This document shows, piece by piece, positions 1 through 7,055 of a DNA stretch of 64,000 nt. Within the stretch, counting starts at the first letter, position 1; the number at the start of each line of letters is the position of its first letter. The position numbers were made by a program, and so were the translations under genes. Under the pieces are notes generated by a model. The model did no database searches. It was not told the origin of the DNA and worked only from the letters and a program-made list of their open reading frames with translations. Origin of the DNA: JBBSHE01 sp038253325 (lineage in GTDB: Bacteria; Actinomycetota; Actinomycetes; Propionibacteriales; Nocardioidaceae); the NCBI GenBank assembly GCA_038253325.1, contig JBBSHE010000005.1, positions 1-64,000 of the forward strand, given 5' to 3'.

Positions 1-4
1 CCGA

Positions 5-1036
5 TCACAGCGCACAACCCACCAGGCGAGGTTCGGGGACCAAGGTGACGCCGAAGGTGTCGCGGACGCCGGCCACGATCTCGCGGGCCAGGTCGAGCAG
101 CTCCGCCGTGGTCGCGCCACCTCTGTTCGTCAGTGCGAGCGTGTGCTTGCCGGAGATCCGGGCCGCACCGTACCCGTACCCGCGGCCGAATCCGGCCCGC
201 TCGACCAACCACGCCGCGCTCGTCTTCACCCGCCCGTCGGGTTGGTCGTACGCCGGCGCACCCGGCGGTAGGACACCCGGATTCAGAACCGGGTTCACGA
301 AGAACGAACCTGCGCTCCAGGTATCCCGGTCGTCGGCGTCGAGCACCATGCCCTTGCCGCGTCGCAGTCCCAGCACCGCAGCACGCACCTCGCTCGCCGG
401 CAGCCGGCTGCCGAGGTCGCAGCCGAGAGCGGTCGCCACCTGCTCGTACTCGACAGGTGCACCGAGCGAGCCGCGCGCGAACCGGAACTCGACGGCCCCG
501 ACCACCCACCGTTCGGGATCACGCTTGAAGGCGCTGGTGCGGTACCCGAACTCGCAGTCGGCCGACGACAACGTACGCGGCTGGTCGGTCGTCCGGTCCC
601 AGCAGTGGACCGCGGAGATCGTCTGCGCAACCTCCTGCCCGTACGCGCCGACGTTCTGGATCGGGACTGCGCCGACCAGCCCCGGAATCCCGGAGAGCGC
701 CTCGACGCCCGCCCATCCGGACGCGATCGCCCGGTCGACGAAGGCATCCCAGTCGACACCGGCCTCGACGACCACCGACGCAATGGTGCTGGCCGCCGAC
801 TCGTCGACGCGTACGCCCTGGCTACAGACCCGGACCACGGAGCCGTCGAACCCCGCGTCCGCGACGACCACGTTGCTGCCGCCGCCGAGGACCAGCGTCG
901 GCGTTCGCTCCAGGTCACGCGATCGGACGGCGTCGTACAACTCGTCCCTCGTCGTCGCCTCGATCAGCTCGCGGGCGGGCCCGCCGAGGCGCAGCGTCGT
1001 GAGCTCGGCCAACACCGGAGCCGGTCTCGTTAGCAC
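5..1036 (-). CDS. murB: UDP-N-acetylenolpyruvoylglucosamine reductase
   Basis: Catalyses the NADPH- and FAD-dependent reduction that makes UDP-N-acetylmuramate, the second committed step of peptidoglycan precursor synthesis in the cytoplasm. The 343-residue product has the FAD-binding GGGSN at about 51-55, the long GIPGLVGAVPIQNVGAYG block at 116-133, the GSFF motif with the expected catalytic serine near 244, and a conserved glutamate in the last ten residues (PEPRL). Together these fit a type I MurB of normal length. The GTG start overlaps the end of the upstream dehydratase gene by 7 bases, so it is probably the last gene of an rpmG-hadA-hadB-murB transcript, an order common in actinobacteria. 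Confidence 0.96.
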   Translation of the reverse strand: MLTRPAPVLAELTTLRLGGPARELIEATTRDELYDAVRSRDLERTPTLVLGGGSNVVVADAGFDGSVVRVCSQGVRVDESAASTIASVVVEAGVDWDAFVDRAIASGWAGVEALSGIPGLVGAVPIQNVGAYGQEVAQTISAVHCWDRTTDQPRTLSSADCEFGYRTSAFKRDPERWVVGAVEFRFARGSLGAPVEYEQVATALGCDLGSRLPASEVRAAVLGLRRGKGMVLDADDRDTWSAGSFFVNPVLNPGVLPPGAPAYDQPDGRVKTSAAWLVERAGFGRGYGYGAARISGKHTLALTNRGGATTAELLDLAREIVAGVRDTFGVTLVPEPRLVGCAL

Positions 1037-1464
1037 AGGACCCGGGCCCGGGTCATCCCGAGGACCCTCTCGTCACCGCAGGTGACGGTGAGCTCGATCG
1101 TCGCCGCGCCGTCTGTCACGTCCTCGATCCGGCCGGCGATCCGGACGACGACGCCGTCGTCGTCGTCGGGTACGACGACAGGCTTGGTGAAGCGGCCGCC
1201 GAGCTCTTGGATGCGTTCGGCGTCTCCTACCCAGGCGAGCACGGCACGGGAGGCGAGTCCGAGCGTGTACATTCCGTGGGCGATCACACCGGGAAGCCCC
1301 ACTCCCGTCGCGACCCGGTCGCTCCAGTGGATCGGATTGAAGTCGCCGCTGGCGCCTGCATAGCGGACCAGGTCGGCTCGGGTGACGACGTAATCCTGGG
1401 TCTCGAGTTCCCCGCCCGGCTCAAGCTCGGGTGCCTCGTGCCGCCGGGCCGGCTCGGTCGTCAC
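1030..1464 (-). CDS. MaoC-like (R)-hydratase/dehydratase subunit, HadB type
   Basis: 144-residue hot-dog-fold protein of the MaoC dehydratase family. The hydratase-2 signature is clear at about 36-50 (YAGASGDFNPIHWSD), supplying the catalytic Asp and His that hydrate or dehydrate acyl thioesters. In mycobacteria the equivalent gene is hadB, whose product pairs with HadA or HadC to dehydrate 3-hydroxyacyl-ACP in FAS-II. Here it starts with an ATGA overlap on the HadA-like partner and overlaps murB at its other end, the same arrangement. Whether the substrate is a fatty-acyl-ACP in this organism cannot be read from the sequence. Confidence 0.88.
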   Translation of the reverse strand: MTTEPARRHEAPELEPGGELETQDYVVTRADLVRYAGASGDFNPIHWSDRVATGVGLPGVIAHGMYTLGLASRAVLAWVGDAERIQELGGRFTKPVVVPDDDDGVVVRIAGRIEDVTDGAATIELTVTCGDERVLGMTRARVLC

Positions 1465-1868
1465 GGCGCACCGACCCGGTGCACGAGTCGGGCATGACCG
1501 GTGACGACGGGCTCACCGGATACGGTCGCGACCTCGGTGCGGGTACGGATCAGGTCGACGCCTCCGACCTGTTTGAGGCTCTCGACCGTCAGCGTCGCGA
1601 CGAGCTCGTCTCCGACTCGGATTGGCCGGCTGTACGTGAACCGCTGGTCGCCGTGGATGACGTTCTGCAGCTGGATCCCGACACTCGGATCGCCGATCAG
1701 CTGCTGCATCGCCTCGAACGCCACCACGATCGGGAACGTCGGCGGCGCCACGTCGGTCATCGGGTCGAGACCGATCGCCACGGCGAACTCGGCGATCTTC
1801 GCTCGGCTCACGACGTACGGCGCGGTCGGCGGAAACGTACGTCCCTCGAGTGCGGAGTCCAGCGCCAT
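1461..1868 (-). CDS. MaoC N-terminal-domain dehydratase subunit, HadA type
   Basis: Predicted 135-residue non-catalytic or substrate-binding partner of the adjacent HadB-like protein; family members are N-terminal MaoC/FAS1-like hot-dog domains. The short conserved N-terminal segment (YVVSRAKIAEFAVAIG) and the segment HGDQRFTYSRPIRVGDEL are typical. The HxxxN-type active-site motif of HadB is absent, as expected for the A subunit. I chose the ATG at 1868; a TTG three codons upstream (1877) is also open, and neither has a strong ribosome-binding site. It lies about 20 bases after rpmG and overlaps the HadB-like gene by four bases. Confidence 0.85.
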   Translation of the reverse strand: MALDSALEGRTFPPTAPYVVSRAKIAEFAVAIGLDPMTDVAPPTFPIVVAFEAMQQLIGDPSVGIQLQNVIHGDQRFTYSRPIRVGDELVATLTVESLKQVGGVDLIRTRTEVATVSGEPVVTGHARLVHRVGAP

Positions 1869-1890
1869 GGATGGCAAACGCCCGGGTCGA

Positions 1891-2061
1891 TCAGCGGGTC
1901 TCGCGGTGCGGCTGGTGCTTGCGGCACAGCGGGCAGTACTTGCTTAGCTCCATTCGGTCCGGGTCATTTCGCCGGTTCTTGCGGGTGATGTAGTTGCGCT
2001 CCTTGCAAACGGTGCACGCCAAGATGATCTTGGGCCGGACGTCTGTGCTTTTGCTGGCCAC
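1891..2061 (-). CDS. rpmG: 50S ribosomal protein L33
   Basis: Short gene of 56 codons read directly from the minus strand, starting with GTG at 2061. The product contains ACTVCKERNYITRKNRRNDP and ends with a second cysteine pair, YCPLCRKHQPHRE. The two CxxC pairs identify the zinc-binding form of large-subunit protein L33, and the length is normal. It is first in the run rpmG-hadA-hadB-murB, directly downstream of three tRNA genes on the same strand. Confidence 0.95.
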   Translation of the reverse strand: MASKSTDVRPKIILACTVCKERNYITRKNRRNDPDRMELSKYCPLCRKHQPHRETR

Positions 2062-2128
2062 GGGTGCCTCTGGCTTTCGTCGTGTCGGGAGCGTACGTCA
2101 CGGCGGCGTACGGCTCGGTCGCCTTCGG

Positions 2129-2202
2129 TAGCGGGGGCGGGACTCGAACCCGCGACACCACGATTATGAGCCGTGTGCTCTGACCGCCTGAGCTACCCCG
2201 CC
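2129..2202 (-). tRNA. tRNA-Met (CAT), elongator type
   Basis: The reverse complement folds as a complete cloverleaf. It has a 7-bp acceptor stem (GGCGGGG, closing with one G-U pair), D-arm GCTC..GAGC, anticodon loop CTCATAA giving CAU, T-arm GCGGG TTCGAGT CCCGC, and discriminator A followed by an encoded CC. The first acceptor pair is G-U rather than the unpaired C-A of initiators, so this looks like elongator Met. Confidence 0.95.
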
Positions 2203-2240
2203 GCAGGAGCCGCCGCGCCCGGGCAGCGAGCCGACTCCAG

Positions 2241-2313
2241 AGCCCCAATACGGAATCGAACCGTAGACCTTCTCCTTACCATGGAGACGCTCTACCGACT
2301 GAGCTATTGGGGC
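2241..2313 (-). tRNA. tRNA-Thr (GGT)
   Basis: The reverse complement gives a 73-nt cloverleaf with acceptor GCCCCAA/TTGGGGC, D-arm, anticodon loop ATGGTAA (anticodon GGU), a T-arm closing on TTCGATT, and discriminator T. It is in the same orientation as the tRNA-Met gene, 38 bases upstream of it. Confidence 0.95.
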
Positions 2314-2393
2314 ACGCGACAAGTGAGGATACACACCCGGAACGGGTGAACGTTAATCGAAATGCGACTCGAGCCGCGGGGTCGAGGTCGGGG

Positions 2394-2475
2394 TGGCAGG
2401 TGTTGGATTCGAACCAACGTAGGCATCGCCGACGGTTTTACAGACCGTTCCCTTTGGCCGCTCGGGCAACCTGCC
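2394..2475 (-). tRNA. tRNA-Tyr (GTA), class II with long variable arm
   Basis: The reverse complement has acceptor GGCAGGT/ACCTGCC, anticodon loop CTGTAAA (anticodon GUA), an extended variable arm after the anticodon stem (GGCGATGCC hairpin), T-loop TTCGAAT, and discriminator A followed by encoded CC. The 82-nt length and long variable arm are as expected for bacterial tRNA-Tyr. Confidence 0.95.
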
Positions 2476-2538
2476 GTCGCTGTCGTACGCGACGCAGCGA
2501 ACCGCACACACTACCCGGCGGGTCTCGCGGGTGACAAA

Positions 2539-2733
2539 GCGCTCGGTCCCGTCGTCGAGGTACGCCAAAGCGACCGTCCGCACCGCAACGCACGGTTCGG
2601 TTGGCGTACCTCGCCGAAGAGCGAACCGCCGGAACGCCAGCGAGCGGGTCCCGTCCACCGCCCAGGTACGCCAGGGCGACCGTCCGCACCACCAGGCACG
2701 GTGCGGTGGGCGTACCTCGGCGGAGAGTGCACC
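2539..2733. repeat. Duplicated intergenic hairpin element (two imperfect copies)
   Basis: Two copies of a roughly 85-bp unit lie 106 bases apart between tRNA-Tyr and yajQ. Copy 1 has a perfect 11-bp inverted repeat GAGGTACGCCA (2557-2567) and TGGCGTACCTC (2602-2612). Copy 2 has AGGTACGCC (2664-2672) and GGCGTACCT (2709-2717). The interiors share GCGACCGTCCGCACC and CACGGT blocks, and both copies are preceded by a CGGGTCCCGTC-like lead-in. No gene was recognised in 2476-2839, so this fills most of that gap. Function unknown; it could be a terminator pair for yajQ-antisense transcription, a mobile miniature element, or a processing signal for the tRNA transcript. Confidence 0.75.
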
Positions 2734-2839
2734 CGGGAGCGCCCCCCAAGCCGGTCAGGGGACCCACGACAGGCGCCGGGACGATGCTCATCGATGCCCT
2801 ACGCTCGGGACAGGTCCCCGCATCGAGGAGGAGGCGCGC

Positions 2840-3334
2840 ATGGCCGGCGACTCGTCGTTCGACATCGTCAGCAAGATCGACCGTCAAGAAGTCGACAACG
2901 CGTTGAACCAGGCCGCGAAGGAGGTCTCGCAGCGGTTCGACTTCAAGAACACCGGCGCCTCGATCCGGTGGTCGGGCGACCAGGCGATCGAGATCTCGGC
3001 GAACGCCGACGACCGTGCGCTCGCGGTCCTCGACGTGTTCAAGGAAAAATTGGTCAAACGCCACCAGTCACTCAAGTTCCTCGATCCCGGTGAGCCGCGG
3101 CCGTCCGGCAGGGAGGTCAAGATCGCGGTCGCCCTCAAGGAGGGCATCTCGACCGAGCAGGTGAAGAAGCTGTCCAAGCTGATCCGGGACGAGGCGCCCA
3201 AGGGCGTCAAGGTCCAGGTCCAGGGTGACGAGCTCCGGGTGACCAGCAAGAAGCGCGACGATCTCCAGGCGGTGATCGCCCTCGTCAAGGGCGAGGAACT
3301 CGACTTCGCGACCCAGTTCACCAACTACCGCTGA
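2840..3334 (+). CDS. yajQ: YajQ-family nucleotide-binding protein
   Basis: 164-residue cytoplasmic protein of the YajQ/DUF520 family, two ferredoxin-like domains. Some members bind cyclic di-GMP and others bind nucleic acids, so the exact ligand here is open. The start ATG follows a strong GAGGAGGAGG site at 2826-2835 and gives the canonical beginning MAGDSSFDIVSKID and ending LDFATQFTNYR. Longer in-frame extensions upstream run into the intergenic repeat and are not coding. The last 16 bases including the stop codon are repeated at 6711-6726, making the 3' end of this gene the apparent insertion site of the neighbouring element. The gene itself remains intact. Confidence 0.95.
   Translation: MAGDSSFDIVSKIDRQEVDNALNQAAKEVSQRFDFKNTGASIRWSGDQAIEISANADDRALAVLDVFKEKLVKRHQSLKFLDPGEPRPSGREVKIAVALKEGISTEQVKKLSKLIRDEAPKGVKVQVQGDELRVTSKKRDDLQAVIALVKGEELDFATQFTNYR
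3319..3334. repeat. attL-like direct repeat in the 3' end of yajQ
   Basis: CACCAACTACCGCTGA, covering the last codons and stop of yajQ, recurs exactly at 6711-6726. The match extends to 23 bases with two mismatches when flanks are included. The integrase remnant begins about 60 bases inside this repeat, the usual arrangement for a tyrosine-recombinase attachment site. Confidence 0.85.
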
Positions 3335-3395
3335 TCTGAACTGTTTGCGCTGGTGAGTGCCTTGATGTGCGCCCCGGCGATCCGGCAGCACGCTG

Positions 3396-4516
3396 TCAAT
3401 GTTCGTCAGTCCGCACAGAGTCCGCAGGGGGTACGCCGACCTGCCGCATCAACTCCGTCGCGGCCGCTCTGGTGCGGTCCTCCGCGGTGGGCCACAGGTG
3501 GCTGCAGGTGTTGAGGGTGATTGAGGCACTGGCGTGGCCGAGTGCACGCTGGACGGTGACCACGTCACAGCCGGTCGCGATCAGGCCGCTGGCGTAGAAG
3601 TGGCGTAGGTCGTGGAGGGTGAACTCCGCCATCCCGACCCGTGCCCGGATCAGCCGCCATTGGTGGCTGGCGCTGTTGCGGTTGAGCAGCGCATTCCCGG
3701 ACTGGAAGAGCCAGCCCTCCTCGCCGTAGGTGCCCACCGATGTGGGGTGGTCGGTGAGCGTGTCGGTGAGGCTCTCCGGGATCGGCATGTCGCGCTCCGA
3801 GCCTGCCTTGGGCGGGACGATCTGCTGCTTGCCGCGCACCTGGCCTGCACCTGACGGCGTACTGCGAGGATGTTGCTGGTCGCATCGATGTCGGTGGCCC
3901 TGATCGCGGCAGCCTCACCCAGACGCAGGCCAGCGAAGGCGCAGAGCGCAACGAACGCGCGGAACTCGCGCGGTGCGGCGTCGAGCGCCTTGGCGACCTG
4001 GTCGGGGCTCGGGATGGTCATGGCGACGTGACGACGGCGCTGCTTGGGGGTCTTCACCCGCTCGGCGGGGTTCTCGATGATGAGCCGATCCCGCACGGCG
4101 GCGCGTAGCGCCATGTGGACGTAATTGAAGCGGGTCCGGATCGTCGACGCCGCCAGCCCCTGCTTCCTCGATACGGCCGAAAGCGTCATCGCCTTGACCC
4201 ACTCCTCGGTGTGCGCCCGCTTCAGCGATCTCAGGGGGACGTCGCCGAAGGTCACCGACCTCGCTGACAGGTCGGCCGTCTCCCGGGTCGAGTGCGTCCA
4301 GGTCTGGCGGGCCGACCAGGCGGTCCACCATTCGGCGAAGGTGATCTTGCCGGCGTCGGGATCGACGTACGCACCCGCGAGGATGAGCGAGCTGACCTCG
4401 TCGAGCCAGCGCTGGGCGTCGACCTTCCGGGCGAAGTGGCGGGCATGCTCGCGGCCAGCCAGGTCGCGGTAACGCGCCCGCCACTTGCCGTTCGACCGTT
4501 TGACGATGCTGCCCAT
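3396..4516 (-). pseudogene. Tyrosine recombinase (integrase), frameshifted, catalytic Tyr replaced
   Basis: Starts at ATG 4516 (MGSIVKRSNGKWRARYRD), a typical actinobacterial phage-type integrase beginning with an arm-binding domain, then an SAM-like core-binding domain, then the catalytic domain with the box I arginine in FAGLRLGEAAA. Around 3836-3852 the frame breaks. The natural continuation (VRGKQQIVPPKAGSERDMP) is in another frame and carries HDLRHFYASG and the ALGHAS box. In the position of the nucleophile tyrosine the codon at 3504-3506 reads TGC, giving TLNTCSHLWP where the family has a Tyr. A single-base deletion explains the frameshift, and TAC to TGC explains the Cys. The enzyme should be inactive twice over. 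Confidence 0.9.
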
Positions 4517-4518
4517 GG

Positions 4519-4708
4519 TTACTTGCCGCGGCGTTCCTCGACTCATTGCGAGAACGTCGGCGACGCGGTAGCGCAGGTGCTTGCCGATCCGGCAGCAGAT
4601 CGGCCCCTCGCCAATCGTGCGCCAGTGGCGCATGGTGTCGACCGAGATGCCGAGGTAGTCGGCGACCTCCTCGATATTCCAGAGCCGGTTGGGGTTGACG
4701 GTATGCAT
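4519..4708 (-). pseudogene. Excisionase-like winged HTH protein, frameshifted near its C-terminus
   Basis: Begins at ATG 4708 behind a strong AAGGAGG site. The product (LWNIEEVADYLGISVDTMRH, then GKHLRYRVADVLA) is a MerR/AlpA-type helix-turn-helix excisionase of the sort encoded just upstream of int. Near 4545 the expected ending (..VEERRGK and a TAA at 4519-4521, two bases before the integrase ATG) is one frame away. In the current frame the protein instead reads through without a stop into the integrase, creating an artificial xis-int fusion. A one-base insertion accounts for this. Partial DNA binding may survive because the HTH itself is intact. Confidence 0.8.
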
Positions 4709-5247
4709 CCGTGCCTCCTTCGTGTCCGCAGACGCATCGTCAAGCGCCTGTCGCCGCCATCAAGCGCTACGCATGGCGGGAGGGGACAAGCACGCGCGAA
4801 TCGGAGGCTGTGAACAACGGTTGGCGCTGGTTGGCACCAGGTGGCCGTCTCTGGGCGACCAACACGCCGGTGAACGAGGGTGATCGCATCCCCGATGGCT
4901 TCATAGGCGCGCAGCACCGGCTGCCACTTCAGGTCGTCGAGCAGGGATCGTTCAGACGCAAGGCAGCGTAGTCCGTGGAGCACGTGTCGGCAGGCGGCGG
5001 GTGACTTGCTCACACGGGCTACACACTCGGTGAGGTTGTGCTCTTGTACGACGACCCGCTCGACGACGATGACTCTGACGGCACCCTGCCGGGCGGATCG
5101 GCGTGCCTCGTAGGCCGCCTTCCTACACCGGCCGGAACACCACAACCGCGTGCGGCCCACCCCGGCCGGCGGCGGGAGCGGCGCTCCGCAACGGACGCAG
5201 GTCACCGGCCAGGAGGTGCTGACAGTTCTCACACCCACATCAAGCAA
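4543..5247 (-). CDS. Zinc-ribbon-like element protein, C-terminus doubtful
   Basis: The first ~130 residues look real. A CVRCGAPLPPP knuckle is followed by LWCSGRCRKAAYEARRSA, a four-cysteine zinc-ribbon-like arrangement with a basic tail, and then a helical segment ending YEAIGDAITLVHRR. Small proteins of this kind often precede xis and int in actinobacterial integrated elements; I infer DNA binding but do not know the role. The open frame then continues about 90 residues of low-complexity Arg-rich sequence and overlaps xis by over 160 bases in another frame. That suggests the true stop was lost through an indel. The start is also uncertain: TTG at 5247, with GTG codons shortly downstream. 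Confidence 0.5.
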   Translation of the reverse strand: MLDVGVRTVSTSWPVTCVRCGAPLPPPAGVGRTRLWCSGRCRKAAYEARRSARQGAVRVIVVERVVVQEHNLTECVARVSKSPAACRHVLHGLRCLASERSLLDDLKWQPVLRAYEAIGDAITLVHRRVGRPETATWCQPAPTVVHSLRFARACPLPPCVALDGGDRRLTMRLRTRRRHGCIPSTPTGSGISRRSPTTSASRSTPCATGARLARGRSAAGSASTCATASPTFSQ

Positions 5248-5362
5248 CCTGGACCGCGCGAGTGGACACCCTCCGATTCATTGGGTTCCGGACGGGTCCG
5301 ATCACAGCTGGTGCAAAGGGTGTGTGGCCAATGGTTGTGACGCGCCAGTGAGCGTCGTCGAG

Positions 5363-5764
5363 TCAGTCGTCGAGGTCGATCTCTCGGATGTCATGCCGCG
5401 AGACTGCGAATAGGGCGGGGCCGGTTCTCGCTGCCTCTGTCCAGATCCGGTGCTGATCCCGGACAAAGCAGCCGGCCATCGCCTGCGCGTTGAGATTGCC
5501 CGACGTTAGACAGAAGGCCCGCACGCCGTGGACGATCAGGGCCCGGCGCTCGGCCGTGCGGTACTTGATCCGCTCGTCCTTCATGAGCACCGGCCAGCAC
5601 CGCTCACCTGCGAGCCGCAGCCATGCGACATCGTCAACGGCCTCGTCCTGGGGAACCCCGTAGTGCTCCGACAACGTGACCAGAGACCAGCCGCTATCCC
5701 GAAGGAGCCCGGGCACCCGCACGCGTCCCAGGCTGCGGTCTACGAAGAACAACGGCCCCGGCAC
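5363..5764 (-). CDS. VapC45-like PIN-fold toxin
   Basis: 133-residue protein starting with GTG behind an AGAGGG site, 11 bases after the stop of the DUF433-type partner. It begins PLFFVDRSLGRVRVPGLL and continues with DDVAWLRLAGERCWPVLMKDERIKY. The spaced acidic residues (near 9, about 43, and the KDER motif at about 63) follow the pattern of PIN-like or DUF5615-like nucleases, which cut RNA in a metal-dependent way. Gene order, lengths and partner type match the Mycobacterium tuberculosis VapBC45 pair (Rv2018/Rv2019), in which the antitoxin gene is first and unusually long. Identification rests on this pattern, not on a search. Confidence 0.68.
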   Translation of the reverse strand: MPGPLFFVDRSLGRVRVPGLLRDSGWSLVTLSEHYGVPQDEAVDDVAWLRLAGERCWPVLMKDERIKYRTAERRALIVHGVRAFCLTSGNLNAQAMAGCFVRDQHRIWTEAARTGPALFAVSRHDIREIDLDD

Positions 5765-5775
5765 CCTCTACGGCC

Positions 5776-6501
5776 TCAGTTCGTCTTGACGACCTGGCGG
5801 ACCGTGTCCTCAAGCTCGAGGAAGGGGATGCCGTATTCCTCGGCGACCACGGACAGCTCCTCCCCGGCCCGGAAGAGCGACAACGCGTCCTCAAGGCGCG
5901 CGCCACCGTGAGTGAAGATCGGCTGCCCGAACGAACGGCGGACGTCGGCAACCAGTTCAGCGTGCTCGAAGCCCGGCAGCGGCAGCGCGGTCGCGAAGCC
6001 GTCTGCCCCGAACGTAATGCGCTGAAGGTAGCCGTCAATGACCGCTGTGAAGACCCGCTGTCCGTCTCGGACGACGACGAGTTCGCGAACGGCCTCAGCG
6101 TCATCACCGCCAGTCCTGTCGGCATAGTCGAATAGGACCTCCGCGCCGTCGGCGAAGAGCTTCTCGGAGGCCAGCGCATGCTTAACGCCCATCTCCTGAT
6201 TGAGCCGTTCGAGCGCCGGCCTGACGCGCTGCAGCGGCACACCCGTTCGGCGGATAGCTGCCAGTGCATAACCCTCGGCAAGGCCAATGAACGGGATCGA
6301 CGGACCTCGTTGGCCCAACTTCGCGACGGCGGTGATAACCGGCTGCCCGGTGACCTCTCGCCCCTGGATCACGGAGTGATAGCCGCGCGACCAGCTGCGG
6401 AACGTCGACTCGGAGAGGCCCAGGAAGCGCGACGCCTCGGCCTGTGTGTAGAGCGGTGCGTCGAACTTGTCGACGGCCGACTCGGCCTCGAGAACGGTCA
6501 C
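5776..6501 (-). CDS. VapB45-like antitoxin with HTH and DUF433 domains
   Basis: 241-residue protein started at GTG 6501 because GAGGAGG lies a few bases upstream; an in-frame extension to 6546 lacks a better site. The N-terminus (LYTQAEASRFLGLSESTFRS) is a winged-HTH DNA-binding domain. The C-terminus (RRSFGQPIFTHGGARLEDAL, then EEYGIPFLELEDTVRQ) is the DUF433 repeat-like HTH seen in antitoxins of the VapB45 class. It precedes the PIN-like gene by 11 bases. Autoregulation of the pair through the HTH is likely from family behaviour, but no operator was identified. It appears undamaged although the neighbouring mobility genes are broken. Confidence 0.72.
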   Translation of the reverse strand: MTVLEAESAVDKFDAPLYTQAEASRFLGLSESTFRSWSRGYHSVIQGREVTGQPVITAVAKLGQRGPSIPFIGLAEGYALAAIRRTGVPLQRVRPALERLNQEMGVKHALASEKLFADGAEVLFDYADRTGGDDAEAVRELVVVRDGQRVFTAVIDGYLQRITFGADGFATALPLPGFEHAELVADVRRSFGQPIFTHGGARLEDALSLFRAGEELSVVAEEYGIPFLELEDTVRQVVKTN

Positions 6502-6710
6502 GGTTGCCTCCTCTCGTCGGGCTGGTGATACTCCATCATGACGCACGCCGGGGACACTTCAGGCCACACCGGCGAGCCTCTCCGAGTCCGCAGTGAGTCC
6601 GCAAGAGATCTAGGAGCAGCCGTGATCGACCACCACGCGGCGTACGAACCGAACCCTGATTCGCGCTCAATCGGCGTCCACAGCGACCGGCCTGCAACAC
6701 CCGGCCGGTC

Positions 6711-6726
6711 CACCAACTACCGCTGA
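6711..6726. repeat. attR-like direct repeat
   Basis: CACCAACTACCGCTGA identical to 3319-3334, within a 23-base stretch that differs from the yajQ copy at two positions. It marks the right end of the element; bases from 6727 on should be the original sequence downstream of yajQ. 6502-6710 is the antitoxin upstream region and presumably contains the promoter of the toxin-antitoxin operon. Confidence 0.85.
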
Positions 6727-7055
6727 GCTGTCACCACCGGCGGGGGCGGCGGTCGACCGTTCCTTGACTCGCAGCTGGACGGATGGCCGAACCGATGACA
6801 ACGCGTCGATGAGCGCGCTGCGCCCGACACGACTCAGGCTCGGAGCGATGACAGGCTTCGGAGTCCCCACAAGATGTTCATCAGATCGTCGGGCCGAAGC
6901 GGTCCGGACCAGTGCTCGAGGTGGGCTGTGGTGAAGGTGAGCGGGCGGACCTACCGTCTTGGTTGACCAAGCGCGGCGTCTTGGTGCGCGCCAGGAGATC
7001 TTGACCCACCGCTCACGCGGAGCGCCGACGGAGGAAAGCGACTGAACGAGAGGTG
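6727..7055. other. Intergenic stretch with no recognised gene
   Basis: 329 bases between the element's right repeat and the M55 peptidase stop. Short open frames exist on both strands, but none has a convincing start site, codon bias or family resemblance. No hairpin as strong as those elsewhere in the window was seen. Confidence 0.6.

Larger units (their letters stand above)
3319..6726. mobile_element. Small decayed integrative element at the 3' end of yajQ
   Basis: About 3.4 kb bounded by a 16-bp direct repeat that matches the yajQ terminus. All genes inside are on the minus strand: a frameshifted tyrosine integrase, a frameshifted excisionase, a zinc-ribbon protein whose reading frame runs on into xis, and a toxin-antitoxin pair. 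No replication, transfer or structural phage gene is visible, so it resembles a minimal genomic island or satellite remnant rather than a full integrative conjugative element. Excision by its own enzymes looks impossible. The uninterrupted flank of yajQ would resume at 6727. Confidence 0.82.

Noticed and set aside
295..918. Long open frames antisense or out of frame to murB, menE, nuo and hem genes
   Set aside because: High GC creates open shadows of real genes; they lack start sites, motifs and family resemblance, while the annotated frame has clear motifs.
2129..2475. tRNA genes as the attachment site of the element
   Set aside because: No tRNA segment is repeated at the far end; the exact repeat is the yajQ 3' end.
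2531..2839. N-terminal extension of yajQ into the intergenic repeat
   Set aside because: The frame is open but the strong GAGGAGG site and the family start fix ATG 2840; the extension encodes only the translated repeat.
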